Shown one piece after another: positions 16,945 to 29,237 of a stretch of DNA of 64,000 bases (the first letter of the stretch is position 1; every line of letters begins with the position of its first letter). Source of the stretch: Bradyrhizobium sp. JYMT SZCCT0428 (GTDB lineage: Bacteria > Pseudomonadota > Alphaproteobacteria > Rhizobiales > Xanthobacteraceae). The stretch lies in contig NZ_JAFCLS010000004.1 of NCBI RefSeq assembly GCF_018131075.1, positions 62,001-126,000 of the forward strand, read 5' to 3'. The position numbers were made by a program, and so were the translations under genes. Below the pieces are notes generated by a model that had not been told where the DNA came from, did not search any database, and saw only the letters and a program-made list of their open reading frames with translations.

Positions 16945-18384
16945 CTAGAACAGCGACTTCGCCGCGGCCGCGGCCACGCTGACCAGCAGCCCCGGATAGA
17001 CGAAGAAGAAGATCGTGAAGACGCCGGTGATCGCCAGCACCACGCGCAGCTCGGTGCGCATCGGATCGAGCTGGCCTTCCGGCTCGTCGAAATACATCAC
17101 CTTGATGATGCTGAGATAGTAGAACGCGCCCACGACGCTGGCGAGCACGCCGACCACGGCGAGCGTGAACAGGCCTGCCTTGATCGCGGCGACGAAGACG
17201 TACCATTTGGCAAAGAAGCCCGCGAGCGGCGGAATGCCGGCCAGCGAGAACAGCAGCATCGCAAAGAAGAAGGCGAGCAGCGGATTGGTGCGCGACAGGC
17301 CGGCAAAGTCGCTGATCTGCTCCATCGGCTGGCCGTTGCGCTTCATCGTCAGGATGACCGAGAAAGTGCCGAGGGTCATCGCGACATAGATCGCGATATA
17401 GACCAGCACGCCCTGCGCGCCCTCGACGGTGCCGGACGCGAGCCCGACCAGCGCAAAACCCATGTGGCCGATCGAGGAATAGGCCATTAGGCGCTTGATG
17501 TTCTTCTGCCCGATGGCGGCGAACGAGCCCAGCACCATCGAGGCGATCGCGACGAACACGATGATCTGCTGCCATTGCGAGACGATGCCCGGGAATGCCG
17601 TCAGCGCCACGCGCGTAAACACCGCCAATGCCGCCACCTTCGGCGCGGAGGCAAAGAACGCGGTCACGGGCGTCGGGGCGCCCTCATAGACGTCGGGCGT
17701 CCACATGTGGAACGGCACGGCGGACACCTTGAAGCAGAGGCCGGCGAGCAGGAACACCAGCCCGAACACGAGCCCGATATTGCCGGTTTTCGCAGCCGCC
17801 GCGATGCCGGCGAAGCTGACGGTGCCGGTAAAGCCGTAGACCAGCGAGGCGCCGTACAGCAGCATGCCCGACGACAGCGCGCCGAGCACAAAATACTTGA
17901 GGCCGGCTTCGGTGGACTTGGCGTTGTCGCGGTTGCTGGCGGCGACCACGTAGAGCGCCAGCGACATCAGTTCGAGCCCGAGATAGAGCATGATCAGGTC
18001 GCCGGCCGAGATCAGCACCATCATGCCGAGGGTCGAGAGCAGCACCAGGATCGAAAATTCGAAGGTCCGCCGCGACGGATCGGAGAGGAATTCGGTCGAC
18101 AGGATCAGGGTTGCGCCCGAGCCGATCAGCGCCAGAATTTTGAGGAAACGCGCGAAATCGTCGACGATGAAGCTGCCGCCGAAGGTCGTGAGCTTGCCGG
18201 CCGGCAACATCAGCTCCAGCGCGCCGGTCACCACCAGCAGGCATATCGCAAGGGTGGTGACGAGGCGGGTCGTCCCCTCGCCGCCGCGATAGGCGCCGAG
18301 CATCAGCAGCGCCATGGCACCCGCGGCCAGCACCAGCTCCGGCAACACCGGCAGCAACTGATAACCTGCACTTTGGAAGCTCAT
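16945..18384 (-). CDS. nuoN: NADH-quinone oxidoreductase subunit N
   Basis: 479 aa, an antiporter-like membrane subunit of complex I with about 14 transmembrane helices. The conserved proton-antiporter core reads [20 protein letters not shown], then [20 protein letters not shown], with the key lysine and the helix-breaking segments of the Nqo14 family. It forms one of the three proton channels. It is the last nuo gene, 10 bp after nuoM. Length is normal. Confidence 0.96.
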   Translation of the reverse strand: MSFQSAGYQLLPVLPELVLAAGAMALLMLGAYRGGEGTTRLVTTLAICLLVVTGALELMLPAGKLTTFGGSFIVDDFARFLKILALIGSGATLILSTEFLSDPSRRTFEFSILVLLSTLGMMVLISAGDLIMLYLGLELMSLALYVVAASNRDNAKSTEAGLKYFVLGALSSGMLLYGASLVYGFTGTVSFAGIAAAAKTGNIGLVFGLVFLLAGLCFKVSAVPFHMWTPDVYEGAPTPVTAFFASAPKVAALAVFTRVALTAFPGIVSQWQQIIVFVAIASMVLGSFAAIGQKNIKRLMAYSSIGHMGFALVGLASGTVEGAQGVLVYIAIYVAMTLGTFSVILTMKRNGQPMEQISDFAGLSRTNPLLAFFFAMLLFSLAGIPPLAGFFAKWYVFVAAIKAGLFTLAVVGVLASVVGAFYYLSIIKVMYFDEPEGQLDPMRTELRVVLAITGVFTIFFFVYPGLLVSVAAAAAKSLF

Positions 18385-18394
18385 GGAGGCGGCC

Positions 18395-19903
18395 TTACTG
18401 GATCAACGCGGCTGCCTTCACGGCAGTCACGGCGGTGTTGTAATTGTTGACGAGTTGCTGAACCGAGGCTGCCGACATGTCGAGCACCGGTTTCGGATAA
18501 ATGCCGAACAGGATGGTGAGGAACACCAGCGGGAACAGCATCAGGCCTTCGCGGAACGTGAGGTCCTTGATGCTGGCGAGCGCCGGTTTTGTGAGCGTTC
18601 CGAACACCACCTTGCGATAGAGCCAGAGCGCGTAGCCCGCCGACAGGATCACGCCGAGCGTGGCGAAGGTCGCGGTCGGGATCGAGACCTTGAAGGTGCC
18701 GAGCAGCGTCATGAATTCGCCGACGAAGCCCGACGTGCCGGGCAACCCCACATTGGCCATGGTGAACACCATGAACACCAGCGCGTAGAGCGGCATCCGG
18801 TTCACCAGCCCTCCGTAGGCGGCGATTTCGCGGGTATGCATGCGGTCGTAGACGATGCCGACGCAGAGGAACAGCGCGCCCGAGACGATGCCGTGCGAGA
18901 TCATCTGGAACACGCCGCCGGCCACGCCCTGTGTGGTGCCGGCGAAAATGCCCATGGTGACGAAGCCCATATGCGCCACCGACGAATAGGCGATCAGCTT
19001 CTTGATGTCTTCCTGCATCAAGGCCACCAGCGAGGTGTAGATGATCGCGATCGCCGACAGCGAGAAGATGATCCAGGCGAAATCATGCGACGCCAGCGGG
19101 AACATCGGCAGCGAGAAGCGCAGGAAGCCGTAGCCGCCCATCTTCAACAGGATCGCCGCCAGAATCACCGAGCCCGCGGTCGGCGCCTCGACGTGCGCGT
19201 CCGGCAACCAGGTGTGCACCGGCCACATCGGCATCTTCACCGCAAAGGACGCAAAGAACGCCAGCCAAGCCCAGGTCTGCAGGGAGCGCGGCACGGCGGT
19301 GTGCATCAGAGTCGGTATATCGGTGGTGCCGGCGTTCCAGTACAGCGCCATGATCGCCAGCAGCATCAAGACCGAGCCGAGCAACGTATAGAGGAAGAAC
19401 TTGAAGGAGGCGTAGACCCGGCGCGGGCCGCCCCAGACGCCGATGATCAGGAACATCGGGATCAGGCCGCCCTCGAAGAACAGGTAGAACAGCACGAGGT
19501 CGAGCGCCGAGAAGGTGCCGATCATCAGCGTTTCCAGCAGCAGGAACGCCATCATGTATTCGCGCACCCGCATCGTCACCGACTTCCAGCTCGCGATGAT
19601 GCAGAACGGCATCAGGGCGGTGGTCAGGATCACGAACGGCAGCGAAATGCCGTCGACACCCATGTGGTAGGTGATGCCGCTCGCCAGCCACGACGCCTTT
19701 TCAATGAACTGGAAGTCCGGATTGGTCGCATCGAAGCGCCAGACCAGGATCAGCGAGACTGCAAAGGTGACCAGCGTGGTCCACAGCGCGATCCAGCGCG
19801 AGTTGCTTCTCGCCGCCTCGTCGTCGCCGCGGCTGATGTAGATCACCAGCGCGCCGAACAGCGGCAGGAAGGTGACGACCGAGAGAATGGGCCAGGTTGT
19901 CAT
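18395..19903 (-). CDS. nuoM: NADH-quinone oxidoreductase subunit M
   Basis: 502 aa from ATG 19903; the open frame extends upstream only as a shadow of nuoL. It is an antiporter-like proton channel subunit with [57 protein letters not shown] and [20 protein letters not shown]. Its start overlaps the nuoL stop (ATGA), indicating coupled translation. Confidence 0.96.
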   Translation of the reverse strand: MTTWPILSVVTFLPLFGALVIYISRGDDEAARSNSRWIALWTTLVTFAVSLILVWRFDATNPDFQFIEKASWLASGITYHMGVDGISLPFVILTTALMPFCIIASWKSVTMRVREYMMAFLLLETLMIGTFSALDLVLFYLFFEGGLIPMFLIIGVWGGPRRVYASFKFFLYTLLGSVLMLLAIMALYWNAGTTDIPTLMHTAVPRSLQTWAWLAFFASFAVKMPMWPVHTWLPDAHVEAPTAGSVILAAILLKMGGYGFLRFSLPMFPLASHDFAWIIFSLSAIAIIYTSLVALMQEDIKKLIAYSSVAHMGFVTMGIFAGTTQGVAGGVFQMISHGIVSGALFLCVGIVYDRMHTREIAAYGGLVNRMPLYALVFMVFTMANVGLPGTSGFVGEFMTLLGTFKVSIPTATFATLGVILSAGYALWLYRKVVFGTLTKPALASIKDLTFREGLMLFPLVFLTILFGIYPKPVLDMSAASVQQLVNNYNTAVTAVKAAALIQ

Positions 19904-21975
19904 CACTGGCCTCCCAAGCCGAACATGAACCAGGTGATTAGTCCGGCAACCCCGATCAGCATCGCGAATGCGTAGTGATAGAGATAGCCGGTTTGGATCT
20001 TCACGACGTTGCGGGTGACATCGAGCACCCGCGCGGAAATGCCGTCGGGGCCGAAGCCGTCGATGACGTAGCCATCGCCCTTCTTCCACAGGAAGTGGCC
20101 GATCCACTTGGCCGGGCGAACGAAGATCAGGTCATACAGCTCGTCGAAATACCATTTGTTGAGCAGGAACTGGTAGAGCATCGGATGCTGGCTGGCGAGT
20201 TCGACCGGCAGATAGGGCCGGCGGATATAGAAGACGTAGGAGATATAGGCGCCCACCACCATCATCACGGTCGGCAGGTACGCGATCCATGCCGGGATGT
20301 GGTGCATCTCTTCGATGATATGTGGATGCATCTTCAGCGACTCGCGGAAGAACTCGGCCACGCCATGGCCTGCGAACAATTCCTTGAACGGGAAGCCGGC
20401 CAGGATCGAGCCGGCGGCGAGGACGCCGATCGGGACCAGCATCCACAGCGGCGCCTCGTGGGCGGCTTCATAGTGCTCCTGATCATGCGGCTCGCCGTGG
20501 AAGGTCTTGAAGATCAGACGCCAGGAATAGAACGAGGTCAGGCCGGCTGCGACCACCGTCATCAGGAAGCCGTACATCGCGAACGGATTATGCGAGACGA
20601 ACGCGGATTCGATGATCGCATCCTTGGAGAAATAGCCGGCGGTGAGCGGGAATCCGGTCAAGGCCAGCGTGCCGATCACCATCACGATATAGGTGAAGGG
20701 AATCCGGTCCTTCAGCCCGCCCATGTTGCGGATGTCCTGCTCGTGATGCATCGCGTAGATCACCGAGCCGGAGCCTAAGAACAGCAGCGCCTTGAAGAAG
20801 GCGTGCGTGAACAGATGGAAGATGCCGACCGAATAGGCCCCTGCCCCCATCGCCACGAACATGTAGCCGAGCTGCGAGCAGGTCGAGTAAGCGACGATCC
20901 GCTTGATGTCGTTCTGCACGAGGCCGATCGTCGCCGCAAAGAAGGCGGTGGTGGCGCCGAAGAACATCACCACGGCCTGCGCATTCGGCGCCAGCTCGAA
21001 CAGCGGCGACAGGCGCGCCACCATGAACACGCCGGCGGTGACCATGGTCGCGGCATGGATCAACGCCGAGACCGGCGTCGGGCCTTCCATGGCGTCCGGC
21101 AACCAGGTGTGCAGCAGGAACTGGGCCGACTTGCCCATCGCGCCCATGAACAGCAAGAGGCAGGTCAGCGTCAGCGCGTCGGCATGCCAGCCGAACACGT
21201 CGATGGTCTTGCCTGCGAGCCCCGGCGCGCCCGCGAAGATGGTCTCGAAATCGGTGGACTTGAGCAGCATGAACACGGCGAAGATGCCGAGCGCGAAACC
21301 GAAATCGCCGACGCGGTTGACCACGAAGGCCTTGATCGCCGCCGCATTGGCCGACGGCTTCTGGTACCAGAAACCGATCAGGAGATAACTGGCGAGGCCG
21401 ACGCCTTCCCAGCCGAAGAACATCTGGACCAAATTGTCCGAGGTCACCAGCATCAGCATCGCGAAGGTGAACAGCGACAGATAGGCAAAGAAGCGCGGCC
21501 GGTGCGGATCCTCGTCCATGTAGCCGATGGAATAGAGGTGAACGAGCGCCGAGACCGTGTTGACCACGACCAGCATGACCGCGGTCAGCGTATCGACGCG
21601 GAGCGACCATGCGACCTGCAGATCGCCAGAATTGATCCAGGGGAACAGCGCGATCCGCGCGTCGTGGTGCATGAAGCCGACATCGACCAGCGTGACCCAG
21701 GAAAGGGCAGCCGAAATCATCAAGAGACCGGTCGTGATCAGTTCGGCCGCGCGCGAGCCCGCGGCCGGCGGCTCGGACACGTGGTGGTCGTCATGGCCGT
21801 GATCGTCGTGGCCGTGGTCGTCGTGGGCGGCTGACGCATGCGTATCGGCGCCATGACCGTCATCATGATGTTCGACTGTATCGCCGCTCAGGTTGCGCGC
21901 ATGCGCACCAAAAATGGCGATCAGGCCGGCCAGAATGGCGCCCAGCAGCGGCAGAAAGACGATTGCCTGAACCAT
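19903..21975 (-). CDS. nuoL: NADH-quinone oxidoreductase subunit L
   Basis: 690 aa, the distal proton-pumping subunit with about 15-16 helices and the long C-terminal lateral helix. It contains [59 protein letters not shown] and [20 protein letters not shown]. Unusual is a His/Asp-rich insertion at residues 36-65, with the repeated unit HDDHG, in the loop after the first helix. Otherwise the length and order are normal. It is 8 bp downstream of nuoK. Confidence 0.96.
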   Translation of the reverse strand: MVQAIVFLPLLGAILAGLIAIFGAHARNLSGDTVEHHDDGHGADTHASAAHDDHGHDDHGHDDHHVSEPPAAGSRAAELITTGLLMISAALSWVTLVDVGFMHHDARIALFPWINSGDLQVAWSLRVDTLTAVMLVVVNTVSALVHLYSIGYMDEDPHRPRFFAYLSLFTFAMLMLVTSDNLVQMFFGWEGVGLASYLLIGFWYQKPSANAAAIKAFVVNRVGDFGFALGIFAVFMLLKSTDFETIFAGAPGLAGKTIDVFGWHADALTLTCLLLFMGAMGKSAQFLLHTWLPDAMEGPTPVSALIHAATMVTAGVFMVARLSPLFELAPNAQAVVMFFGATTAFFAATIGLVQNDIKRIVAYSTCSQLGYMFVAMGAGAYSVGIFHLFTHAFFKALLFLGSGSVIYAMHHEQDIRNMGGLKDRIPFTYIVMVIGTLALTGFPLTAGYFSKDAIIESAFVSHNPFAMYGFLMTVVAAGLTSFYSWRLIFKTFHGEPHDQEHYEAAHEAPLWMLVPIGVLAAGSILAGFPFKELFAGHGVAEFFRESLKMHPHIIEEMHHIPAWIAYLPTVMMVVGAYISYVFYIRRPYLPVELASQHPMLYQFLLNKWYFDELYDLIFVRPAKWIGHFLWKKGDGYVIDGFGPDGISARVLDVTRNVVKIQTGYLYHYAFAMLIGVAGLITWFMFGLGGQ

Positions 21976-21983
21976 AGCTGCGC

Positions 21984-22292
21984 CTAGCCCTTCATCAAAT
22001 TAACGTCTTCAACCGCGATCGAACCGCGGTTGCGGAAGTACACCACCAGCACCGCCAGGCCGATCGCGGCCTCGGCTGCGGCGACCGTCAGCACCAGCAG
22101 CGCGAACACCTGGCCGACGATGTCGCCGAGGAAGGTCGAGAACGCCACCAGGTTGATGTTGACCGAAAGCAGGATCAGCTCGATCGACATCAGGATGACG
22201 ATGATGTTCTTGCGGTTGAGGAAGATGCCGAGGATCCCGAGCGTGAACAGGATGGCGCCGACCGAGAGGTAATGTCCGAGGCCGATCGTCAT
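21984..22292 (-). CDS. nuoK: NADH-quinone oxidoreductase subunit K
   Basis: 102 aa from ATG 22292, which overlaps the nuoJ stop (ATGA). It has three transmembrane helices with the conserved charged residues of the proton path: [20 protein letters not shown] (Glu in the second helix) and [17 protein letters not shown] (Glu in the third). It is a membrane-arm subunit corresponding to mitochondrial ND4L. Confidence 0.95.
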   Translation of the reverse strand: MTIGLGHYLSVGAILFTLGILGIFLNRKNIIVILMSIELILLSVNINLVAFSTFLGDIVGQVFALLVLTVAAAEAAIGLAVLVVYFRNRGSIAVEDVNLMKG

Positions 22293-22927
22293 TTCACCCA
22301 CTCCGCCGCGTCCGCGTCCTGCAGGCCCTGGCCCGCGGCCACCTTGCGCACGCTCATGGCGAGCTCAGGCGTCCGCGCGTTCTGCACGTTGATGTCCTGC
22401 CGCTTGACGTTGACCTTGTGGCGCAGCGTCAGCACGATGGCGCCGATCATCGCCACCAGCAGCACCATGCCGGCAAGCTGGAAGTAATGGATGTACTTCG
22501 TATAGAGCACGAGGCCGAGCGCCTCAGTGTTGCTGATATTGGCCGGGATCGCCGCTGTGATGTTCTTGGTCACGGACGGATTGATCGCCCAGCCGCCGAC
22601 GACAAGCAGAAGCTCGAACACGAAGATGCCGCCGATCACGAGCCCGATCGGCAAATATTGCATGAAGCCTTCGCGCAGCTCGACGAAGTCGACGTCGAGC
22701 ATCATGATCACGAACAGGAACAGCACCGCGACCGCGCCGACATAGACCACGATCAGCATCATGCCGAGGAACTCGGCGCCCATCAGGATGAACAGGCCCG
22801 AGGCGTTGACGAAGGCCAGGATCAGATACAGCACGGAGTGCACGGGATTGCGCGAGACAATCACCATCACCGCCGACGCCACGCAGATGCCGGCAAACAG
22901 ATAAAAGAACAGCGCGGGAAGGATCAT
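22289..22927 (-). CDS. nuoJ: NADH-quinone oxidoreductase subunit J
   Basis: 212 aa, about five membrane helices, the ND6 counterpart. It starts with [20 protein letters not shown], then [20 protein letters not shown] and [20 protein letters not shown], which is the characteristic pi-bulge helix region. A cytoplasmic/periplasmic tail of about 30 residues follows the last helix. It is 9 bp after nuoI. Confidence 0.95.
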   Translation of the reverse strand: MILPALFFYLFAGICVASAVMVIVSRNPVHSVLYLILAFVNASGLFILMGAEFLGMMLIVVYVGAVAVLFLFVIMMLDVDFVELREGFMQYLPIGLVIGGIFVFELLLVVGGWAINPSVTKNITAAIPANISNTEALGLVLYTKYIHYFQLAGMVLLVAMIGAIVLTLRHKVNVKRQDINVQNARTPELAMSVRKVAAGQGLQDADAAEWVK

Positions 22928-22936
22928 GCCCTCACC

Positions 22937-23431
22937 TCACCGGTACGGCGCGTCGAGTTCGATCGATTTCGCAATCTCACGCTCCCAACGGTCGCCATTG
23001 GCGAGCAATTTCGCCTTGTCATAGTAGAGTTCCTCGCGGGTCTCGGTCGCGAATTCGAAATTCGGTCCCTCGACGATGGCATCGACCGGGCAGGCTTCCT
23101 GGCACAGGCCGCAATAGATGCATTTCACCATGTCGATGTCGTAGCGCACGGTACGGCGGGTGCCGTCGTTGCGGCGCGGGCCGGCCTCGATGGTGATGGC
23201 CTGCGCCGGACAGATCGCCTCGCACAGCTTGCATGCGATGCAGCGCTCTTCGCCGTTCGGATAGCGGCGCAGTGCATGCTCGCCGCGGAAGCGCGGCGAG
23301 ATCGAGCCCTTCTCGAACGGATAGTTCAGCGTCGGCTTCGGCTTGAAGAAGTAGCGCATGGCGAGGAAGAACGCCGATACGAACTCGGTCAGGAGAAGCG
23401 AGCGGGCTGTTGCGTTGATATTGACACTCAT
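22937..23431 (-). CDS. nuoI: NADH-quinone oxidoreductase subunit I
   Basis: 164 aa, the peripheral-arm subunit carrying clusters N6a and N6b. Two complete 4Fe-4S motifs are visible: [16 protein letters not shown] and [34 protein letters not shown] precedes the first cluster, as is typical. It sits 7 bp after nuoH. Confidence 0.97.
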   Translation of the reverse strand: MSVNINATARSLLLTEFVSAFFLAMRYFFKPKPTLNYPFEKGSISPRFRGEHALRRYPNGEERCIACKLCEAICPAQAITIEAGPRRNDGTRRTVRYDIDMVKCIYCGLCQEACPVDAIVEGPNFEFATETREELYYDKAKLLANGDRWEREIAKSIELDAPYR

Positions 23432-23438
23432 AGCGACC

Positions 23439-24479
23439 TCATTTCGGCGCGAGCCCCGCGAATTGCAGAACCCCGGCGACGATCACCACCATCGCCAGCG
23501 ACAGCGGCAGGAACACTTTCCAGCCGAGCCGCATCAGTTGATCGTAGCGGTAGCGCGGCACGATCGCCTTCGCCATCGCGAACATGAAGAACATGAAGAA
23601 CACTTTCAGCGCGAACCAGATGATCCCGGGCACCCAGGTGAACGGTGCGTAGGGAACCGGCGGCAGCCAGCCGCCCAGGAACAGAATCGTCGCGAGCGCG
23701 CACATCGTGGTGATCGCGACGTATTCGCCGAGCATGAACAGCAAATACGGCGTCGAGCCGTATTCGGTCATGAAGCCCGCGACCAGTTCGGATTCCGCTT
23801 CCACCAGATCGAACGGCGGCCGGTTGGTTTCGGCCAGCGCCGAGACGTAGAAGATCACGAACATCGGAAACAACGGCAGCCAGTACCAGCCGAGCAGCCC
23901 GAATCTGGTGTTCTGGGCCTGCACCACGTCGGTCAGGTTCAGCGAGCCCACGCACAACAGCACCGTGATGATGACGAAGCCGATCGAGACTTCGTACGAC
24001 ACCATCTGCGCCGCCGAACGCAGCGCGGCGAGGAACGGATATTTCGAGTTCGACGACCAGCCGGCCATGATGATGCCGTAGATCGACAGCGACGAGATCG
24101 CAAAGATGTAGAGCACGCCGACATTGATGTTTGATATCACCCAGCCGAAATCCATCGGGATCACGGCCCAGGCAGCCAGCGCCAGCACGCAACTGACCAG
24201 CGGCGCCAGCAGGAACACGCCCTTGTTGGAGCCGGAGGGAATAACCGGCTCCTTCAGCACGAACTTCAAAAGATCGGCGAAGGATTGCAGCAGGCCCCAG
24301 GGGCCGACGACGTTGGGACCCCGGCGGATCTGCACCGCCGCCCAGATCTTGCGGTCGGCAAGCAGGATGTAGGCGATCGCGATCAGCAGCACGACCAGCA
24401 GCAGCAGGCTCTGCGCGACCATGATGATCAGCGGCCAGAGGAAACCGGTCCAGAACGAGCTTGCGAAGAATTCAGCCAT
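23439..24479 (-). CDS. nuoH: NADH-quinone oxidoreductase subunit H
   Basis: 346 aa, ND1 counterpart with eight helices, which forms part of the quinone chamber. Diagnostic stretches are [25 protein letters not shown]-type [37 protein letters not shown] and [20 protein letters not shown]. Charged residues of the E-channel are present. It is 10 bp after nuoG. Confidence 0.97.
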   Translation of the reverse strand: MAEFFASSFWTGFLWPLIIMVAQSLLLLVVLLIAIAYILLADRKIWAAVQIRRGPNVVGPWGLLQSFADLLKFVLKEPVIPSGSNKGVFLLAPLVSCVLALAAWAVIPMDFGWVISNINVGVLYIFAISSLSIYGIIMAGWSSNSKYPFLAALRSAAQMVSYEVSIGFVIITVLLCVGSLNLTDVVQAQNTRFGLLGWYWLPLFPMFVIFYVSALAETNRPPFDLVEAESELVAGFMTEYGSTPYLLFMLGEYVAITTMCALATILFLGGWLPPVPYAPFTWVPGIIWFALKVFFMFFMFAMAKAIVPRYRYDQLMRLGWKVFLPLSLAMVVIVAGVLQFAGLAPK

Positions 24480-24489
24480 CAGGTCACGC

Positions 24490-26565
24490 TCACTCCGCTG
24501 CCGTCAGCATTTGCCCGGACGCCAGGCGGGAACATTCCGCCATCACCGCCGACGCACGCGCGATCGGGTTGGTGAGGTAGAAATCCTCGACGGACGTCTT
24601 GAACGGCGTCTTCTCGACGCTGCCGCCCTTGCCGGCCAGCGCCTTCACCTCTTCCGGCTTACCGGGCTCGATCTGGTCGATCCGGATCAGATGCGGCACG
24701 GCCTTGACGAGTTCCTGGCGCAACGCCTGAAGCGAGTCATAGGGCAGCTTCTTGCCCTGCACATCCGACAGCGCACGGACGATCGCCCAATCCTCGCGCG
24801 CCTCGCCCGGCGGGAACGCGGCGCGGTTGGCAATCTGCGCCCTGCCCTCGGTGTTGACGTAGATGCCGGATTTTTCGGTATAGGCCGCGCCCGGCAAAAT
24901 GACGTCGGCGCGATGCGCGCCGCGATCGCCATGGGTGCCAATATAGACCACGAAGGTCCCGTCCGGAACCTTGACGTCATCGGCGCCGAGCAGGAACAGC
25001 ACGTCGAGCGTGCCGAAGGTGGTCATTTGCGCGAGATTCAGGCTGCCCTTGCCAGCCGCAAAGCCGATATCGAGCGCGCCCGCGCGCGACGCCGTATCCT
25101 GCAGCACGCCAAAACCGTTCCAGCCGTCCTTGAGTGCGCCGACGTCAACCGCGAGTTTGGCAGCGAGCGCCAGCACCGCCGCGCCGTCATGGCGCGCCAG
25201 CGAACCGGCGCCGACCAGCACGATCGGGTTCTTGGCGCCCTTGAGCACCTCGGCGAAGGAATGCTTGCCGGCCGCGAGGTCACCGAGCGAATCCGTGCCG
25301 GCGCCGAGATAATCGTAGTCATAGGTCAGGTCGGCCTTGGCGCCGATCACGCCAACCTTGAGCTTGCCCGAGCGCCAGCGCTTGCGGATGCGGGCGTTGA
25401 GGACGGCGGCTTCCTTGCGCGGGTTCGAGCCCACGATCAGCAGCGCGTCGGCCTGCTCGATCCCGGCAATGGTCGGGTTGAAGATGTAGGACGCGCGGCC
25501 GGCGCTGGGATCGAAGGCGTCGCCGCCCTGCACCGCAAGATTGCTTGAGCCGCACTTCGCCAGCAGCTCCTTCAGCGCGAACATTTCTTCGACCGCGGCA
25601 AGGTCGCCCGCAATCGCACCGATCCGTTTGCCGTCGATACGGCCGGTCTTGGCAGCAATCGCCGCAAACGCTTCAGACCACGACGCGGCGCGGAGCTGGC
25701 CGTTCTGGCGGATATAGGGCCGGTCGAGCCGCTGGGTCCGCAGGCCGTCGACGATGTGACGGGTCTTGTCGGAAATCCATTCCTCGTTCACGGCCTCGTT
25801 GATGCGCGGCAGGATCCGCATCACCTCGCGGCCGCGGGTGTCGACCCGGATCGCCGAGCCGACGCCGTCCATCACGTCGACCGACTGGGTCTTGCCGAGC
25901 TCCCAGGGCCGCGCCGCAAAGGCATACGGCTTCGAGGTCAGCGCACCGACCGGGCAGATATCGACGAGATTGCCCTGCAGTTCGGAAGTCAGCGCCGATT
26001 CCAGGTAGGTCGTGATTTCCATGTCCTCGCCGCGGCCGGTCGCGCCCATTTCCGGCGCGCCGCAGACTTCGGCGGAGAAACGGACACAGCGCGTGCACTG
26101 GATGCAGCGGTTCATCGAGGTCTTGACCAGCGCGCCCAGATATTTGTCTTCAACCGCGCGCTTGTTCTCGGCAAAGCGCGAGGTATCGACGCCATAACCC
26201 ATCGCCTGGTCCTGCAGGTCGCATTCGCCGCCCTGATCGCAAATCGGGCAATCCAAGGGATGGTTGATCAGCAGGAATTCCATCACGCCTTCGCGCGCCT
26301 TCTTCACCATCGGCGAACGCGTCGAGATTTCCGGCGGCTCGCCCTTTGGTCCCGGACGGCAGTCGCGCACGCCCCAGGCGCAGCTTGCCACCGGCTTCGG
26401 GCCGCCCTTCACCTCGACGAGGCACATCCGGCAATTGCCGGCGATCGAGAGCCGCTCGTGGTAGCAGAAGCGCGGAATTTCGGCGCCCGCGGCCTCACAC
26501 GCCTGCAGCAGCGTGTATTCCGGGGGGACATCGATCTCTTTGCCATCGACGATGAGTTTGGTCAT
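24490..26565 (-). CDS. nuoG: NADH-quinone oxidoreductase subunit G
   Basis: 691 aa, the large iron-sulphur subunit of the peripheral arm. An N-terminal ferredoxin domain holds cluster N1b ([16 protein letters not shown]), followed by the N5 region ([20 protein letters not shown]) and N4 ([16 protein letters not shown]). The C-terminal part is the molybdopterin-oxidoreductase-like domain without cofactor, ending near residue 690. Its length matches alphaproteobacterial and mitochondrial NDUFS1 rather than the longer E. coli protein. It starts 7 bp after the stop of the 164-aa embedded gene. Confidence 0.96.
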   Translation of the reverse strand: MTKLIVDGKEIDVPPEYTLLQACEAAGAEIPRFCYHERLSIAGNCRMCLVEVKGGPKPVASCAWGVRDCRPGPKGEPPEISTRSPMVKKAREGVMEFLLINHPLDCPICDQGGECDLQDQAMGYGVDTSRFAENKRAVEDKYLGALVKTSMNRCIQCTRCVRFSAEVCGAPEMGATGRGEDMEITTYLESALTSELQGNLVDICPVGALTSKPYAFAARPWELGKTQSVDVMDGVGSAIRVDTRGREVMRILPRINEAVNEEWISDKTRHIVDGLRTQRLDRPYIRQNGQLRAASWSEAFAAIAAKTGRIDGKRIGAIAGDLAAVEEMFALKELLAKCGSSNLAVQGGDAFDPSAGRASYIFNPTIAGIEQADALLIVGSNPRKEAAVLNARIRKRWRSGKLKVGVIGAKADLTYDYDYLGAGTDSLGDLAAGKHSFAEVLKGAKNPIVLVGAGSLARHDGAAVLALAAKLAVDVGALKDGWNGFGVLQDTASRAGALDIGFAAGKGSLNLAQMTTFGTLDVLFLLGADDVKVPDGTFVVYIGTHGDRGAHRADVILPGAAYTEKSGIYVNTEGRAQIANRAAFPPGEAREDWAIVRALSDVQGKKLPYDSLQALRQELVKAVPHLIRIDQIEPGKPEEVKALAGKGGSVEKTPFKTSVEDFYLTNPIARASAVMAECSRLASGQMLTAAE

Positions 26566-26572
26566 TGCGCTC

Positions 26573-27066
26573 TCAAGTCTTTCCGAGCTTGCAGTCGGGT
26601 GGTGTAACGCTTGCGGTCTTCAGCGACGCCTTGATCCACTGCTGGGTCTCGGCGCCATAGGTGGCGAGATAGGCCGGCTGCGCCGCGTTCTTCTCGCACA
26701 GGAACGGCAGATGCGGCTTCAAATCGTAATCACAGGAAGCCAGCCACTCGCGCTTTCCCGCGAACGCGCCGAGCGCTTCCTCACAGGCGTAGAGGAAGTA
26801 GGTGACGAAACTCTCGTACTGGACCTGCTCGTCGCGGCCGCCGGCCTTGATCTTTTCGTAGTCCGGCTGCGCGAATTTCGGATTCTTGAACGCCAGATCG
26901 GTGTAGCCCAGAAACGCCTGCCGCGCGCTGGTCGCGCGGTTGCCGGTGCGGATCTCGTTGATCTGGAGCAGGATCGCAACAAAGCCGAGCAGCGCCACGG
27001 TCGCCTGCGCCATCTGCGCAAGCGTCCCGTATCTCTGCCACCAGAAGCTCGGTTGCGACATCGACA

Positions 27067-27067
<1 letters not shown>
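26573..27067 (-). CDS. Hypothetical membrane-anchored protein embedded between nuoF and nuoG
   Basis: 164 aa from ATG 27067, whose ATGA overlaps the nuoF stop; the upstream open frame is a nuoF shadow. One membrane helix (residues about 18-38, MAQATVALLGFVAILLQINE) is followed by a soluble domain with RTGNRATSARQAFLGYTDLA, FVTYFLYACEEALGAF and four cysteines. I do not recognise the family. Its tight position in the nuo operon, with coupled translation, points to a role in, or co-regulation with, complex I, but that is inference. It could equally be an unrelated gene that drifted in. Confidence 0.75.
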
Positions 27068-28392
<1,325 letters not shown>

Positions 28393-28410
28393 GACCAGAA
28401 CTTCCCGGGA

Positions 28411-28575
28411 TCAACGTTTGGACTGAGAGTAGGCGAGCCCCGCGGCGCATCCGCCGAAGGTCAGCGCCCACAACAAGGCGGAATCGAACGAGGCGTTCAG
28501 CGCGTAGCGCTGCAGCAGAAAAATGAACGTGGCCGCGGCCAGGGCGTGAAGGGTCATCAACTGCCAGGTCTTCAT
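28411..28575 (-). CDS. 54-aa membrane protein embedded between nuoE and nuoF
   Basis: The protein KTWQLMTLHALAAATFIFLL continues with two short hydrophobic helices (residues about 7-23 and 31-47) and ends in SQSKR. I chose ATG 28575 because a strong Shine-Dalgarno (GGGGAGGA, 28585-28592 on the minus strand) precedes it by 9 nt. A longer frame begins at ATG 28626, overlapping the nuoE stop as ATGA, and would add 17 Arg/Gly-rich residues. It has no recognised family. Placement suggests co-expression with complex I; function unknown. Confidence 0.6.
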   Translation of the reverse strand: MKTWQLMTLHALAAATFIFLLQRYALNASFDSALLWALTFGGCAAGLAYSQSKR

Positions 28576-28622
28576 CGCAGCGGTCCTCCCCGGCCCGCCC
28601 GCTCGCAATGTGCGATCGCGCG

Positions 28623-29234
28623 TCATGTGGTTTCCTTCAGCGTCGTCGGACCGCCCACCGGCGCCGAGAACTGACGGTCGATCTGCGGTCCGGGCTTTGG
28701 CGGATTGCCGGAGGCAAAGCCGTCCAGCACCTTGCCGAAGTTCTCCTTATTGAGGTCCTCGTAGGTGTCCTTCCAGATCAGCACCATCGGCGCGTTGACG
28801 CAGGCGCCCAGGCACTCGACCTCTTCCCAGCTGAAATTGCCGTCCTTCGACAGATGGAAGGGATCGTGATGGATGCGGCTCTGACACACCTTGATGATGT
28901 CTTCCGCGCCGCGCAGGCGGCACGGCGTGGTGCCGCAGACCTGGACATGGGCTTTCTTGCCGACTGGCTGCAGCTGGAACATGGTGTAGAAGGTCGCAAC
29001 CTCGAGCACGCGGATGTAGGGCATATCAAGAAGATCCGCGACCGCGCGGATCGCGGCTTCCGAAACCCAGCCCTCATGCTGCTCCTGCACGCGCCACAGG
29101 ATCGCGATCACCGCCGAGGCCTGGCGTCCGGGCGGATATTTTTCGATCTGCTTTTTTGCCCAGGCGAGGTTCTCCTCGGAGAACACAAAGCTCGCGGGCT
29201 GCAGTTCCTTTGGTGCAAGGCGGCGGACGGACAT
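28623..29234 (-). CDS. nuoE: NADH-quinone oxidoreductase subunit E
   Basis: 203 aa, thioredoxin-like 2Fe-2S subunit (cluster N1a). The four ligands are visible in [16 protein letters not shown] and [15 protein letters not shown]. The N-terminal helical part ([20 protein letters not shown], then [18 protein letters not shown]) is typical. The about 30-residue tail, Pro/Thr-rich, is longer than in E. coli, as in other alphaproteobacteria. It begins 3 bp after the stop of the FkbM gene. Confidence 0.96.
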   Translation of the reverse strand: MSVRRLAPKELQPASFVFSEENLAWAKKQIEKYPPGRQASAVIAILWRVQEQHEGWVSEAAIRAVADLLDMPYIRVLEVATFYTMFQLQPVGKKAHVQVCGTTPCRLRGAEDIIKVCQSRIHHDPFHLSKDGNFSWEEVECLGACVNAPMVLIWKDTYEDLNKENFGKVLDGFASGNPPKPGPQIDRQFSAPVGGPTTLKETT

Positions 29235-29237
29235 CGT

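Noticed and set aside
18395..20107. 570-codon version of nuoM
   Set aside because: The extra 68 residues lie in the nuoL gene and are Arg-rich shadow; ATG 19903 gives the normal length and an ATGA overlap.
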